Source: Apteryx mantelli
Taxonomy: Eukaryota > Chordata > Aves > Apterygiformes > Apterygidae
Direction of reading: 5' to 3'
Length of the DNA stretch: 64,000 nt
NCBI RefSeq assembly: GCF_036417845.1
Contig: NC_089981.1
Span: forward strand, 62,771,268-62,835,267
How positions within the stretch are numbered: the stretch's first letter is position 1; every line of letters starts with the position of its first letter. The position numbers and the translations under genes were made by a program. Below are positions 37,341 through 48,285 of this stretch, in pieces. The notes beneath the pieces were generated by a model. The model was not told the DNA's origin and ran no database searches. It saw only the letters and a program-made list of their open reading frames with translations.

Positions 37341-39114
37341 CGTCCTCAGCCTGGGTGGGTTTTACTATTTCTACTCGAATTTGGCATATTCCAGTGACTG
37401 CAAGAAAAAAAAAATCAGTGGTTAATACAAGTGAAAACAGTGCTTTGAAATCCAGTCGGTTTCATTGGAAATACGGGCTGGTAAAAATATCCACAAAGCT
37501 TCCTTCAGTCTCTGCTTGCTAAATCCTGATATTTTAAAAACTGAATTATGTTTAATTTGGCGACTCTCTTATGTTTATTTTATACTTAGCACTGAATATT
37601 ATTATATACAACTTTCGGCTTGGAAGTGATAAAAGGTGGGAAAACCTGGGCAAATTTAAAACAGAAAGAAATCCAGGGTAACTAATGTCTGACTGGCCCA
37701 TCGGGCTGGAGATGGTGCCATGGTGCCATGCCCTGCCTTTTGCTAGAAAGAACTTTGGCATGGAAGCAGGATCTTTGTTGCCTAGGAATTAAGTTGTTGC
37801 TGCTGCTTATTCCTTACCTGAACTCCTAATCCTCTGTTTGTGCTACAGCACAAAACAAATTATTTCTCATAGACCAAAGGGCTCCCTTGTAACAATTAAA
37901 GTCTATTGTGTAAAAGTATAAATGACACACTGATCGTTAAGGTAAGCTGCTTTGTAAAAAGTAATTCTTGGACATTAAGTGTGTGGTCATTTAATGTATA
38001 CTTTGAAGAAGTCATCATGCACAAGGAGGTAAACTGCAAACGCAGTAAAATGCTTAGTTAGCCCGTTAACGTATATGTTCGGTCTAAACAAACGTCAACG
38101 GGAAGGATATGAAGTTCGTTCCTGCCTCTGCAGAAGACAAGAATATTTTGCCACCGCTTTCCAAAGGAACAGAGACATCTTTTTTTAGATTTTTTTTTAA
38201 TTCCTTAAAAAAACAAACTCACACCTCCCAAATAAAAATGCCCCCCCTAAGGCACTTTACAAAGTGGGAAATATCCTGGAATCCTTGAACCGCGGACTCT
38301 GCTGAGGTCAGTGCAGTCTCGGTCCACATTCACTGGGAAAAAAACAAAAAAAGGGGGGAGAGAGCACCCTTCCCAGGGAATGTTTAAAAGGAGGAGTGTG
38401 GATCCACATAAACCAGTCCTGTCAAGGTCAGCTTTGCCTTGTGAAAAGAAAGGCAGTAGGGTCAGCGTTATTGTACATGAGGAAATCCTCACGGGGGCTG
38501 GAAGAAATGATCTCTCTCCTTCTTTCTCTCCCATATGGCCAACGTGTCCCTTTTTCGGGCAAAACATCCACCGATGGGATTTCTTGTTGCAGTTTAGGGT
38601 TCCCGGGTCCCAGAAGCCGGGAAGGGTGGGTGGGCAGAGAGGACTCGTGGTCCCCGCAGAGGAATTTGGCTCTTGGGAAGTGGGGCGAGCCCCGGAACAG
38701 CCTCGAGAGGCCTCTGGATCACTAATATATTCTATTGATATCCATCCATGTAATGGCCAATGCATAAAAGACACCCGCTACCCCGGAAAAATAGTTTTGA
38801 AGACACCATTTACAAGGTCTGACAGACACTCCGAAACCAGACGATAAGAGCTAAGCCTCACTGCTCCTTCTTTCCTGCCGTAACACCCAGCTCCCCCCAC
38901 ATGCAGCCGCTCAACCCCGCAGGCAGGAGGGCACTGTTCCCCGCCCCCTCCCTCGACGGGGTCACCGCACTCACGCACACACTCGTGCAATGACTAACGT
39001 GTGCGTGTGCATATGAGTATGAGGGGGCACTTCAAGGACAGCTTTTTCCTCTGCCTAACCCTAAACCCAGACCCCATTTCCACACCCCCTCTGCTCTTTC
39101 TTGTTACCACAGGC
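37341..39114. other. Spacer with overlapping open frames on both strands
   Basis: A 178-codon + frame (38,311-38,847) lies opposite a 175-codon minus frame (38,247-38,774). Neither encodes a domain I recognise. The + frame is basic and serine-rich and the region has no clear splice sites, so no gene is called. The rest is ordinary spacer. Confidence 0.4.
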
Positions 39115-39710
39115 TCAGCTGCCCGGTAGTAGAGGTGAGGCCTGGCGGCCCCCCGAGCCCCCGAGCCGGGGCACCCCAGCGCCTCTGCTTGCAGCCCAGG
39201 CCTGTCCCCAGCATGGGCCGGCCCTGCCCCACTGGGCGCCGCCGCCGGGGGGAGGGCGCTACAGAGCGCTGCGCGGTGCTGCGCGGAGCTGGGGCAGAGC
39301 GCCCCGCCCTTTGCACTATCGACTTTCCTGGAGAAAGGGCAGGTTTCGCCACCGATTCCCCCCGGGAGCCCTGCGGAGGCACCGACGTCGCCGTCGGCCC
39401 TGGGTTTGGCTCTGCGCCTTTCCCGAGCGCTCCGCTCCGCTCCGCGGCGCGCCCGCTGCCAGCTGCGGTCCCGCCAGCCCCCCCGGCCTCCCGCACCGGC
39501 GTCAGCTCCTCTGGGCACGGCCTGGAGTGGCTGGGGAGTCCGGAGGTGCAAGCGGACTCTGTGGCAGCGCGGACGTGCGCGCCGGGGTGCGCATGCACAT
39601 GGGAAAGAGGAGGGAGGTCTGTCCCTTTAGCCCATCTCCCTGCGGCCGCGTGTGCCTACGCCCGCGCGGGCAACGCGCACCCACGCCCTACCCGCTCAGG
39701 GCCCCGTAAT
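39115..39710. promoter_or_regulatory. CpG island
   Basis: Dense CpG and GC content over about 600 bp with abrupt edges, 7 kb beyond the FOXA1 3' end. Frames on both strands stay open only because stop codons are rare in such DNA. No TATA box or recognisable coding exon is apparent. Confidence 0.7.
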
Positions 39711-39909
39711 CCCTCGTCACACACGCAATGCCTTATAACCACGCATTGCCGTATTTTGCTTGGCTTTGAAAATTAGCCTGTTTGGATAACATCCGATGGA
39801 AAACATTTACGCTGGAAGCCAAACACGCAAATATTTTAATCTCTCATATTAACAGCGGTTTTCCAATCGGTTGATTTTTTGTGCTCGATTATTTATTTAT
39901 TTGTGTGTG

Positions 39910-39974
39910 TGTTATTCATTCATTCGCTCCTTCATTCATTCATTCATTCATTTTCTCCTTCATTCATTCATTCG
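39910..39974. repeat. (CATT)n interrupted microsatellite
   Basis: Tandem CATT units are broken by 'cgctcctt' and 'ttctcctt', giving three sub-blocks. This is an ordinary tetranucleotide repeat. Confidence 0.9.
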
Positions 39975-40264
39975 CCCATCTTTTGCCCTCCACCGACAAA
40001 ACTGAATCCGATGGTAACCCGGACTGTTCCTGTTGTCACTGGAGGCGCCAACATTGGCTGAGTTTGCTTGCACGCCCGTTGCCCTAGGCTATGTTGGTGT
40101 GTGCGTGTGCTGCTGAGAGACCTCACCGCGGTCCCTGCTAGGACACGCTTCTGCGTGTCCCTGCGGTCCACGATGGTGGTGGTGCGTGGGGGAGGTGTTT
40201 CCTCGTTTTGCGGGTGTGTGCTTTTGGCTGTTTCACGGATCCCGTTTTATGCTGCTCCTTCTCC

Positions 40265-40480
40265 CTGAGGTCACCGGCGGGACCACGGGTGCCCCGGCTG
40301 CGCCTCGGCACGGGCCGGCGGCCCGAGGCCGGGAGCCTCCCGCTGCCCGGCCGGCCGGGGCGCCCGCCAGCAGCCCGGCCGACTCGAGGGGCTGGATCGG
40401 GGTGAGCCCGGCAGGTACCCGAGCGCGGGGGAGCTGCGAGCGGGTCTCGCCCGGCGCGGGGCCATCCCGAGGAGGGAAAT
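40265..40480. promoter_or_regulatory. Short CpG-rich island
   Basis: About 200 bp are packed with CGG/CCG words. The block lies just left of the AT-richer candidate element at 40.7-41.1 kb. Confidence 0.5.
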
Positions 40481-40734
40481 GTCAAGAACCTCTAAGCCAG
40501 TCGGTGTCGTCTTGGCCGGCAAAGGGAGGAATGCGCAGTCAGACCACCAACATGCCTTGATCCGTACAATGCACCACTTAATACACTTCTGTATTTTAAA
40601 CTGCTGGGGACCCCCTCCTTCCAAGCCGATTTTCGATATAGGTGTTTTCTCATTCCCCCCTTTCCCTTTGAAATGCCCCCACCCCCCTTACCCTCCTGCT
40701 CCCTTTCTTCTGAGCCCCGCTCTCTAATTCTAGA

Positions 40735-41060
40735 TGAGTATTACTTTGCTCTTTTCGTTGGCCAAGCACAATTGTGTTATTGGAGATAATGAATTCAATC
40801 CCCATCAAAGAGTATTAGGAGCGCCTTGGCCCTGTAGTGCCTTTTTCAAACTGGGAATGAAAGGCAGGGAGAAAATTCTCTGGGTAGCCTCCGCGATAGC
40901 AGCTTTTGAAGTGAAGGGAGGAGGGCATTGTTGTTCACATTTTTGTCCATACGGCTGAAGAAAGACCGGCGGCTTTTGATGAGAAGATGAGAACCGCCTC
41001 GTAAATTGAGCAACAAGTTAGATGGCAAAGTCTTACCGCTGCATACTGCCTGTGGATAGC
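40735..41060. promoter_or_regulatory. Candidate conserved enhancer (SOX palindrome, TCF-like site)
   Basis: This unique, non-repetitive block between islands carries a perfect 10-bp palindrome, CACAATTGTG (40,767-40,776), which can be read as two facing SOX half-sites. ATTGG, the homeodomain-type ATAATGAATTC and the TCF/LEF-like CATCAAAG at about 40,803 follow within 45 bp. Clustering suggests an enhancer, but motif matches alone are weak evidence and conservation was not tested. Confidence 0.35.
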
Positions 41061-41214
41061 ATATGTCCCGCATTAATAGAGGCTCAAGGGAACAATTGCC
41101 CGGGGGGTGGGGCGGGGGAGAGCTGTGCTGTGCACCGGCTAACGGCTCTTTTTCCCCTTCCTCTCTGGACATCGATGCCCCCGATGGGGGTGTTTTTAAG
41201 GGAGCCTTGAGAAG

Positions 41215-41390
41215 ATGCTGCCTGGCTCCTGGGCTGCTCGGGTGTCCGCGGGGCCGAGCGGCGCGGCGCGCCGACGGGGAGCCGCTGGGTCCCGGCCCGG
41301 GGCAGCGGGGCGCCCGCTGCCTCTGCGGTCCTGCCGGGCTCCCGCTGGCCCCGGCGGGACGCTAGGTCCGCTGCGACGTGTATTTGGAGA
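41215..41390. promoter_or_regulatory. Short CpG-rich island
   Basis: A compact block of CpG-dense DNA with AT-rich flanks; the open frames across it are compositional. Confidence 0.5.
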
Positions 41391-41689
41391 CGAGGGCACC
41401 CCCGCTTTCGAAACTGGAGTCTTTCTCTGTTTTCTTTACTAAATGTGGAGCCAGGGGCTTGGTTTTGTTGCATTATTTTTTTTCCCTTTCCATTTCATAT
41501 AACGTAGTGACATACCTGTAGGTTGTAAAGTACTTCCTTAGATAAAGCTAGCAGGGAAAGAACAGGGAAAACGTTTGTTGGTCACATCAGATAACCTTAG
41601 AACTAGAAAACTTGTTGCATACATTTGAATAAGTTTAGACATGCTCTTATTCCAATCTCCTGCCCCGCAGTTCAAAGATTCTCCGCCCT

Positions 41690-41910
41690 CGGGACTTTAT
41701 TATGCTAAAGAAGTCATTACTAAGAGTCACTATGGAGAGATCCCGGTTTTCAGAATGAGGCCCACCTCCTAGTTACCGACATGTTTACATTTTCCGCCGG
41801 TCATAACCGGAGGAAATGTGTGTTAGCAACCTGCCGGGCAGGCTCTGAGAAGAGACGGAATAAAGAGGGAAATATATTTCAGCTACTGCGCAGTTGATTG
41901 CAAATGTAGA
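41690..41910. promoter_or_regulatory. Candidate enhancer with forkhead and Grainyhead-like motifs
   Basis: A consensus forkhead site TGTTTAC (41,782-41,788) sits 9 bp from CCGGTCATAACCGG (41,797-41,810), which contains an AACCGG Grainyhead-like half-site. A CTTTATTATG motif lies upstream at about 41,694. Forkhead plus Grainyhead pairing is typical of epithelial enhancers, so an autoregulatory FOXA1 element is conceivable. This is inference from motifs only. Confidence 0.35.
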
Positions 41911-41964
41911 TGATTCACTGGGGAGCACTTAGAAGTCTAGGGCCCAAAGGCAGTGTTTGCCGTA

Positions 41965-42710
41965 GAAATGGTTGCTGCAGGCGGACTAGATCCTGCTCCC
42001 AGCGCCAGCGGCTCGGCGGCCCTGCCGGGGTCTGGCCGGGGCGCGGCGAGACCCCGGGCTGGCCGGGCTCCGGCGGCGCCTGCCCCGGCCGCGTCCTGCG
42101 GGCGCCGCGCGGGGGAAATCACGGAGGGGCGACACGCAGCGACGGGGGCACCTTCTGAAGCCTGCGGAGGCAGGGCGAGGGGTGCCAGCCCTCCGAGAGC
42201 ACCCGAGCGAGCACTCCCTGTCTGACGTCTCGTGGCGAAGGGGGGCCCCGTCCATGAGAGGGAGACGCCATAGCCACCTGAGCGGGATGATTCCTCCCCG
42301 GGATGCCGTCGGGCTCGGCATCCCTTCACTGCCTTGAGGTGTCTGAACCAGGCTGCAAGCAGCAGTGCAGTCACCTCAAACAAGTTCACCCGGGCATTCC
42401 TGCCCCTCGCTACCCGCCGGGGCCGCTGCCCAGCAAGGGCGAAAGAGGGGCGTCGCAAACCCACAGCCACGGCTCGGACCAGAAGTGCGCGAGTGCCGCT
42501 GGTTGTCCCCCAGCCGCCGGGGAAAGCTCGGGGCGCCGGGGCCGGGCGGCAGAGCGGGCCCGGCGGGGGCTCGGCGCGGGCGGGGGCGCCCCGCGCCGTC
42601 GGAGCCGCGCCCCGCGCCCGCGGGGGCCCGCTCCCGCCCGCCCCCGGCTCGCCTCCGCCGCCGCGGCGTCCTCCGCGGCGCCCAGTGCAGCGGGGACTTG
42701 GCAATATTCA
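41965..42710. promoter_or_regulatory. CpG island
   Basis: Roughly 750 bp of strong CpG density, peaking at 42,530-42,680, with stop-poor frames of up to 255 codons on both strands that carry no recognisable domain. It is followed at 42,753-42,800 by an AT-rich AAT/AAC tract. Confidence 0.7.
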
Positions 42711-43439
42711 GGGTTCAGCCCGTGTTCCTCCTGCTGGCTGGGAAAAGACTTAAATAATAATAATAACGGCAGCAACAACTACAACAACAATAATAAATCC
42801 CGTTCTGCTGGCAGCTCCCCTTTGAATAACGAGCAGGCATATGGAGCTTTCGTGAGAAAACTGGATTACTAATAAGTAAGCAGTAGTGGCAAAACAGCGA
42901 GGAAAAACGGCGAGGAGCTTTCCCTAAAAGAACCCGTCCTGGCAAAACCCGTTTGACCAATGCTCCCGCGGCAGAGACGGCGTTCCGAGAAATGGTCGTT
43001 TCAATGAATTGAGCTAAATATAGGAGTCTGGGGATAGGAAAAAGCGAAGAGGTTGCAATTTTTTCTTAGAGCCAAATGGATCCTGTCGGGAGGCTACATA
43101 TGTTTTAAATTCTAATGACTGGAGACAAAGGTGAGGGCTGGCGGTTTGATCCGTCCAAAGTTCAAAGATCTGAAATCTCAATAAGTTTCTGTTTGAGGTG
43201 AAGGGGAGAAACACAAACACCATGGCACGGCTTGGGCCAGCAAGTTGCAGTGTTTGGGAGTGAAATGCGAGGTTATTTACACTAATCTGTCCTTAACTGC
43301 TACTTTGTCACAATGGGCAGAATAATTAGTAGAAAATAACCAGAGAGAACAAAGGCAGGTTTTCTTCTTATCGCCTTCCATTTTCCAATCTTCTCTTCCC
43401 TCAAATTGCTCTGCAGCTGAAAAGGACCTTTCGACCCTG
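42711..43439. other. Spacer between islands
   Basis: Unique sequence with no gene or transposon recognised. An imperfect AAT/AAC trinucleotide stretch lies at 42,753-42,798. Confidence 0.4.
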
Positions 43440-43660
43440 CAAATTGCAGAAAATGTTCATTCGATTTTTATTAGTTATCATTCTGCATTTGCTAGTAGAC
43501 GGAGGAGCCTGGATTTGCATTAAGGGGAAAAATGACCCCTTTTACAATAGCGCAGTTGGCATTTCAATAATCAGACTAATTGCATTTTTATTTTAGCTAT
43601 TAACCACTATCCAATATTTCCTAATACAATATTGCAGCGTGGGAGTTTTGCGAAGACTTA
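43440..43660. promoter_or_regulatory. Candidate conserved enhancer (POU/homeodomain cluster)
   Basis: The block holds a perfect octamer ATTTGCAT (43,513-43,520), several TAAT cores ('tttattagttatcatt', 'gactaattgcatttttattt') and CCAATAT, all in non-repetitive AT-rich DNA between CpG islands. This is the usual look of a deeply conserved developmental enhancer, but conservation is not verified. Confidence 0.4.
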
Positions 43661-44524
43661 CGTGTACTTTCCCTACCCCGTCATTCTCTGCACACTATTG
43701 TGATATGATTTTTGCCTGGTCATTGTGTGTTGCGTGTATTTCCACTTGTCTCCCATGGAAACAAATACATATTAATTATATATATGTTAATATATACAAT
43801 ATATTTAACTATATGCCTCCCGAGAGAACTTTCCATCCCGTGTTTATATGAGGATAATTTATTTCTTCACTAATTCGAATGATCGACCTGAATGCACACC
43901 AAAAGTGTATATTTATCAAGTTTCTGTTTTTAAAATGAAATATTTTTTCAGAGTGATTAAACGCGAATACACACAGACATATGCCTAGAGCTCGTCTTAT
44001 CATAACTGAAAAGAAATATTACTACGTGCATTATTATCGCAATTAAGTGTTTTATCTACAATACCGCTGTAAAATTAAAACAAAGTCAATTGCTCTTTTA
44101 AAAGCTAGTTGGAGTTACAGCGAGGGAATTCATCTATTTCGGGTTTGTGTTGACGGACCAGTAACCATTCAAATATTCAACCGCTCCTCAACATTTCAAA
44201 ACAATATTTGAAGCTAAGCCAAAGGCTGAAGGGTTTTTTTGCACCGTTCTTTTAGGATTTACTTCTATTTTATTTATAGTATTATATTTCATGGAGAAGA
44301 AACGACTTTTTTTTCCTCATCTTCCCGTCCGGTAATTTTAAATAAATTCCTTGCAATAAATATTCTATCTTCTATTGTTTTGCTACTGTAGATGTCAGTA
44401 TTGTCCATTCGGACTAGGAAAACAGCCTGAGGGGGGTGTTATTTTATTTCCCCTCTTAATTTGGGTAAATGAAATTGGATTTATTGCGTCGACTCTCCCG
44501 ACCTCAGGAGAGAAAGCGCTTTTA
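43661..44524. other. AT-rich spacer
   Basis: No gene recognised. A TATA/TTAATATA-rich segment lies at 43,760-43,810, and several forkhead-like TATTTA words occur between 44,260 and 44,365. Confidence 0.4.
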
Positions 44525-45085
44525 GGAGGTGCTAAGGGCCAGGGGCCGATTCTGCCCGCCGTTGCCGCGGGGAGCCCGGACGCCCCAGGCAGAGGACGGG
44601 GGGCCGTGCGGGTGCGGGCAGCGCCGCCAGCCCCGCCGCCAGCCCCGACGGCGCCTCGACGGCCCCGCGCCGCCGCCGCCGCGCGCCCGCCGCGGCCCGA
44701 GCCCCGCCATGCAGCCGCGTGGATCCGGCGGAGAGCCCCAGCCGCCCTCCGTTACTCCCCGCTTGTGCTTAATGACGTTAAATGAGCCGTTTTCGCTCCC
44801 TCGCACGTGGCTGATTGGAGATAATTGCCGTGCAGCAAAAGGCGACGTTGCCGTGTAAATCGCAGCGACGGCCGGAGCGTGCGGCCGGCCGGGCCCCCCT
44901 TGCCGGTGTCCCGGGTCTGTCCCGGGCGCGGGGCTGAGGCGCCACCTCTGACACGGGCCAAGCCCTGGTCCCCTCCTGTCCCGTCCCGTCCAGTCCATCC
45001 TGGCGGCATGGCCCGTCCGCCTGGAAAAAGCTGCTCGTAAGCTCCCCTCTGCATATTACCGGGGGCGGGGGGTGTCTCCTCACTT
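44525..45085. promoter_or_regulatory. CpG island with CRE, E-box and CCAAT cluster
   Basis: Two CpG-dense halves enclose an 80-bp lower-GC core with TGACGTTA (44,773-44,780, CRE-like), CACGTG (44,804-44,809, E-box) and ATTGG (44,814-44,818, reverse CCAAT box). That compact set looks like a core promoter of the CpG-island class. No coding exon is attached on either side, so any product would be a non-coding or unrecognised transcript. Confidence 0.5.
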
Positions 45086-45829
45086 TCTTATGCGATCCTA
45101 CTTTCAGTTTATTTTTTCGCTACTGCTAGGGGCACAGGATTAAAGCGCCAACGCCGCTGCTAGGAGTGGGACAGAAAAGAGGGCATTTTTCTCCTCTCTG
45201 TGGACTTTCAAGTCTTAAACTGAGCACGGAAAGATGCATTCGCTGCGTAAGGGACCTTCGTTTTTTTTACATGAACCATATCCCTTTTATGTCAGTGGAT
45301 CGTTTGGCCACGGAAGCCACCATTTGCCTACAACAAGAAAGGGAAAGAATATAGTCTTGATGGCGGGTGGCTATGGGGCGCAGGCTGTATCCGTGACAGG
45401 CTCCGCTCTTTATCTACGAAAGGTTTGGAGCCGCGTCGGTCCGCTTAAACCCTTTAATTACCCACGCCTCGAATATTTCCATTACACACGGTCTGTGCTC
45501 CTCAGCTGATATGTGAAACCTGCTGCCTTATCGCCGTCGGTCGATTGATATTTTCGGTGTGCAAGCCCAAAGCATTAAATCAATGTCTCCGCTTTGAAGA
45601 GGCATATTCTCTATAGACTAGTCCGTGGAAGACAAGTGAAGTCCTGCTTAAAACGGGCTTCATCCTGTCCTGATTCGCACGAAGCTGCCTCTGGCAGAAG
45701 AAGTGGGACTTTAAATAGGATCCACCTGCCTGGACTTGGTGCCGAGCAACCTGGAGTTGCTCCTGGCTTCAGGGGGGTTTACTGATGTTTGGCAGATCAA
45801 AAAATCTAGCGGGCGAAGAGGCTGCACAG
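45086..45829. other. Spacer between islands
   Basis: Unique moderate-GC sequence. No coding exon, repeat or RNA gene was recognised. Confidence 0.35.
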
Positions 45830-46620
45830 CCAGGTCATGCGACAGGCGGCTCAGCCCGCTGCCTCGTGCAAACGCCCGTCTCCCGTGGCCGCGGGCGCGC
45901 AGACGGCAGCACCCGGTAAGTCCCCTGCCTCACCCCGCCACCGGAGCGCACACAGGCAGCAAAATGCCGGGCCTGCCTCCGGCTCACCGCAGGGGCCGTG
46001 TCCGCACTTCTGCCACTCGCTGCCTGGCTTCCAGGGGCCGATCCAGCTGTACCTACGAAGCCCGCGGCAGAGGGGCTCTTGAATATTTTTCTTCCCCTTT
46101 TCGCCGGGTAGTAGTGTTCGAGGAACCTGGTTGGCTGTGAGATTTCTGGGACGCTGGCTTGTGTTTCTTTTTTTTTTTCTTCGACCCTTACATTTAGTTA
46201 GTCGCCGCTGTCCCCAGCCCGTCAGGAGGCAATTATGTGATAATTATGAGAATTACACAGCTCTTTTATCTGGCGGTCTTGCATGAAGGGGGCTGACCAC
46301 AGTGAAATCTGTTAAACCCCTCGCGGTGATGCCGCTTGCTGGGGATCAGCGCTCGCCAGCGCGGCCGCTGCTCTTATCGGTGTCAGCGTGAGCCGGGGCC
46401 CGCAGGCGGCAGGAGGCGGAGGGCAGCGCGGCCCGGCGCTGCCGCGGCCAGGCGGAGCAGGCGCTCCCCTCGCGTGTCGCCCCGTCGGGCGGCGAGCGGC
46501 GGGGCCGCGCCGGGGCCGCGGAAGACGGCGGCTCTGGCCCCCTCCGCAGCGCGCAGGGGAAGGGCACTTCTAACGCCCCACCGCAAAGCACCGAGGAGGC
46601 CACGCAGCCCTCGGGTGGCG
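45830..46620. promoter_or_regulatory. CpG islands flanking an AT-rich core, with + strand splice donor
   Basis: CpG-rich blocks at about 45,830-46,070 and 46,330-46,620 bracket an AT-rich centre. A consensus donor CCCG|GTAAGT follows position 45,915 on the + strand, so a + transcript convergent with FOXA1 could start here. No acceptor partner was identified. Confidence 0.45.
46225..46310. promoter_or_regulatory. Candidate homeodomain-rich regulatory core
   Basis: CAATTATGTGATAATTATG (46,230-46,248) and AATTAC give a dense set of ATTA cores, followed by 'cttttatctggcggtc', in unique sequence between two CpG blocks and just beyond the FOXA1 poly(A) site. The motif density is striking for only 30 bp. 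No conservation data are available here. Confidence 0.4.
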
Positions 46621-46949
46621 TTTTTTCCCCTGCACGGTGAATTAAAAAGACAAATCCACGGCTGCCACCGCTGTTAAAGCACATATACATCCCGTAAACA
46701 GACGGAAAACGTCCGCACATGCCCCTGCAGACTCTGCGCCCTGCGCACACCGCGCAGCGCTGCCGCAGGTGGGCGCGTGCCCTGCCTGCCCGCAGCAAAG
46801 CCGCCCCGGCCCTCCGCGCAAGCTTTGCCGTGGAGAGTATTCGTCCTCACAGCCGCCCTTTGGTGCTACGTTTGATTTACTGCACATGCCAGCGTTTTCC
46901 TTCAACCGCACAAAAACCACATTTTTTTTGAAAGAAAACAGCTGAAATC

Positions 46950-48285
46950 GTTCATTGTTAACATTTGATTTATTTAAATTCCTTAACTGCGAATGATCGA
47001 AAACATACTTCACGCCTTAAATTCTCAGTTATCGTTTTAAATCAAAATATTTTTTCAATTACAATCACATTTATAAAATTAACAAAATTTCTTAAATTCA
47101 CGTGTAATTCTTTTTACTGTCATTTAAAGCAATTTCCAGCTGTAAAGAAAGAAAAAATATAAACCATGCAATAAATTAAGAACATTGAGACAGCGAACAG
47201 GAATAATAATAAAACCCGTCTGGCTATGCTAACACCGTGTAAAACTGTGGAAAGTGCATTAACACTGGATGAAACAAGCTAACAATGGCGATAATTAAAC
47301 GGCCACAACAAATTTTGGGTGTGGAATTTATTAAGTCGGAAAAGGAGAGAGTGAAAGAGCTCCCCTCTTTTCCTTAAGTTGGTTTAATAGTCAATGTTTT
47401 CCGGGGGAAGAGGAAAAGAACCTTGTTATACATATGTAGTTCTAGGTGGTATACAACGAAAAGACACTGAAATTAAATAAGCATGTCATCCACATGTTGA
47501 AGAGAGTTCCTGATGAATGGGAATCTTCAGTAACAGATGGGAAGGAAAAGAATACCCAACTGGCTGTGACCTCTTGTAAATTTATATTACATCCCAAGAA
47601 AGGTAACACTTGGAAAAAACAAGGGTCGCATCCTGCACTCCAAAGCTCCAGTTGGTCCCCTCGGGAGTGCAGGATCCGGCCCGCAGCATCTGGGTGTATG
47701 CGGGTTGTACTAGCCGAAGGTTTATTTTGCAAGTATCAAAAGGATGAACCTAGAAAGTAAATAGTCCTCTTGTTGCTTAGAGATTCTCTTAGTGTTTTGC
47801 TACTTCACAGCAGTATTGTCCTTCAAAGCCTTTTTAATTAAAAAAAGCCTTTAACGTCTACTCACTTCTTCATCTCCGTATTGTTAAAGTATTGCCACAT
47901 ACCTGTAAACTTACATGAGATTATAGAGCACAGAAAGGGAGAGGGGGGCTGGGGGCGAGGTGGAAAGCACAAACAAGTAGTTTACAAGCTTAACAAATTT
48001 TTCTTCTTTTTAATAACATCCTGCAAAGGCTATAGGGATCTCCGTGGAGGGGGGGACGGGGGAGGTAGGGGGTATGCACAATAGGGACGCGGTCAGCTTT
48101 GCAGGAGGTCGTGTTGGATAATAACAACACACAATGCGTTGCGAGACAATTATAAAGTAACAGTCCTTTGCACGCAGCGTGCGGAAACACATCGGTTTGT
48201 CGCAGATAGAGGGAAAGGGGGGCAGAGAGGGAAAGGGGGAGAAGCCGGGGGGGAGGGGCTCGCCCCGGGCGTGCGGGCCGGAGAG
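46950..48285 (-). other. FOXA1: FOXA1 3'UTR
   Basis: This is the region between the FOXA1 stop codon and the proposed cleavage site. It is GC-rich beside the stop and becomes AT-rich toward the end (46,960-47,340), as is usual for a vertebrate 3'UTR. Short frames such as 47,446-47,760 on + are not supported as genes. The exact end is inferred. Confidence 0.6.
46969..46974 (-). terminator. FOXA1: Likely FOXA1 poly(A) signal (AATAAA)
   Basis: The minus strand reads AATAAA here, about 1.3 kb beyond the stop codon. It is followed some 50 nt later by a GT-rich downstream element, TGTGGTTTTTGTGCGGTTG (46,922-46,904). The resulting 3'UTR length is close to the known mammalian FOXA1 3'UTR. Earlier AATAAA hexamers at 47,332-47,327 and 47,726-47,721 could serve as alternative, shorter ends. 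Confidence 0.65.

Noticed and set aside
39104-39776. Overlapping frames of 160-213 codons on both strands
   Set aside because: Same compositional effect in a CpG island; no recognisable protein or splice structure.
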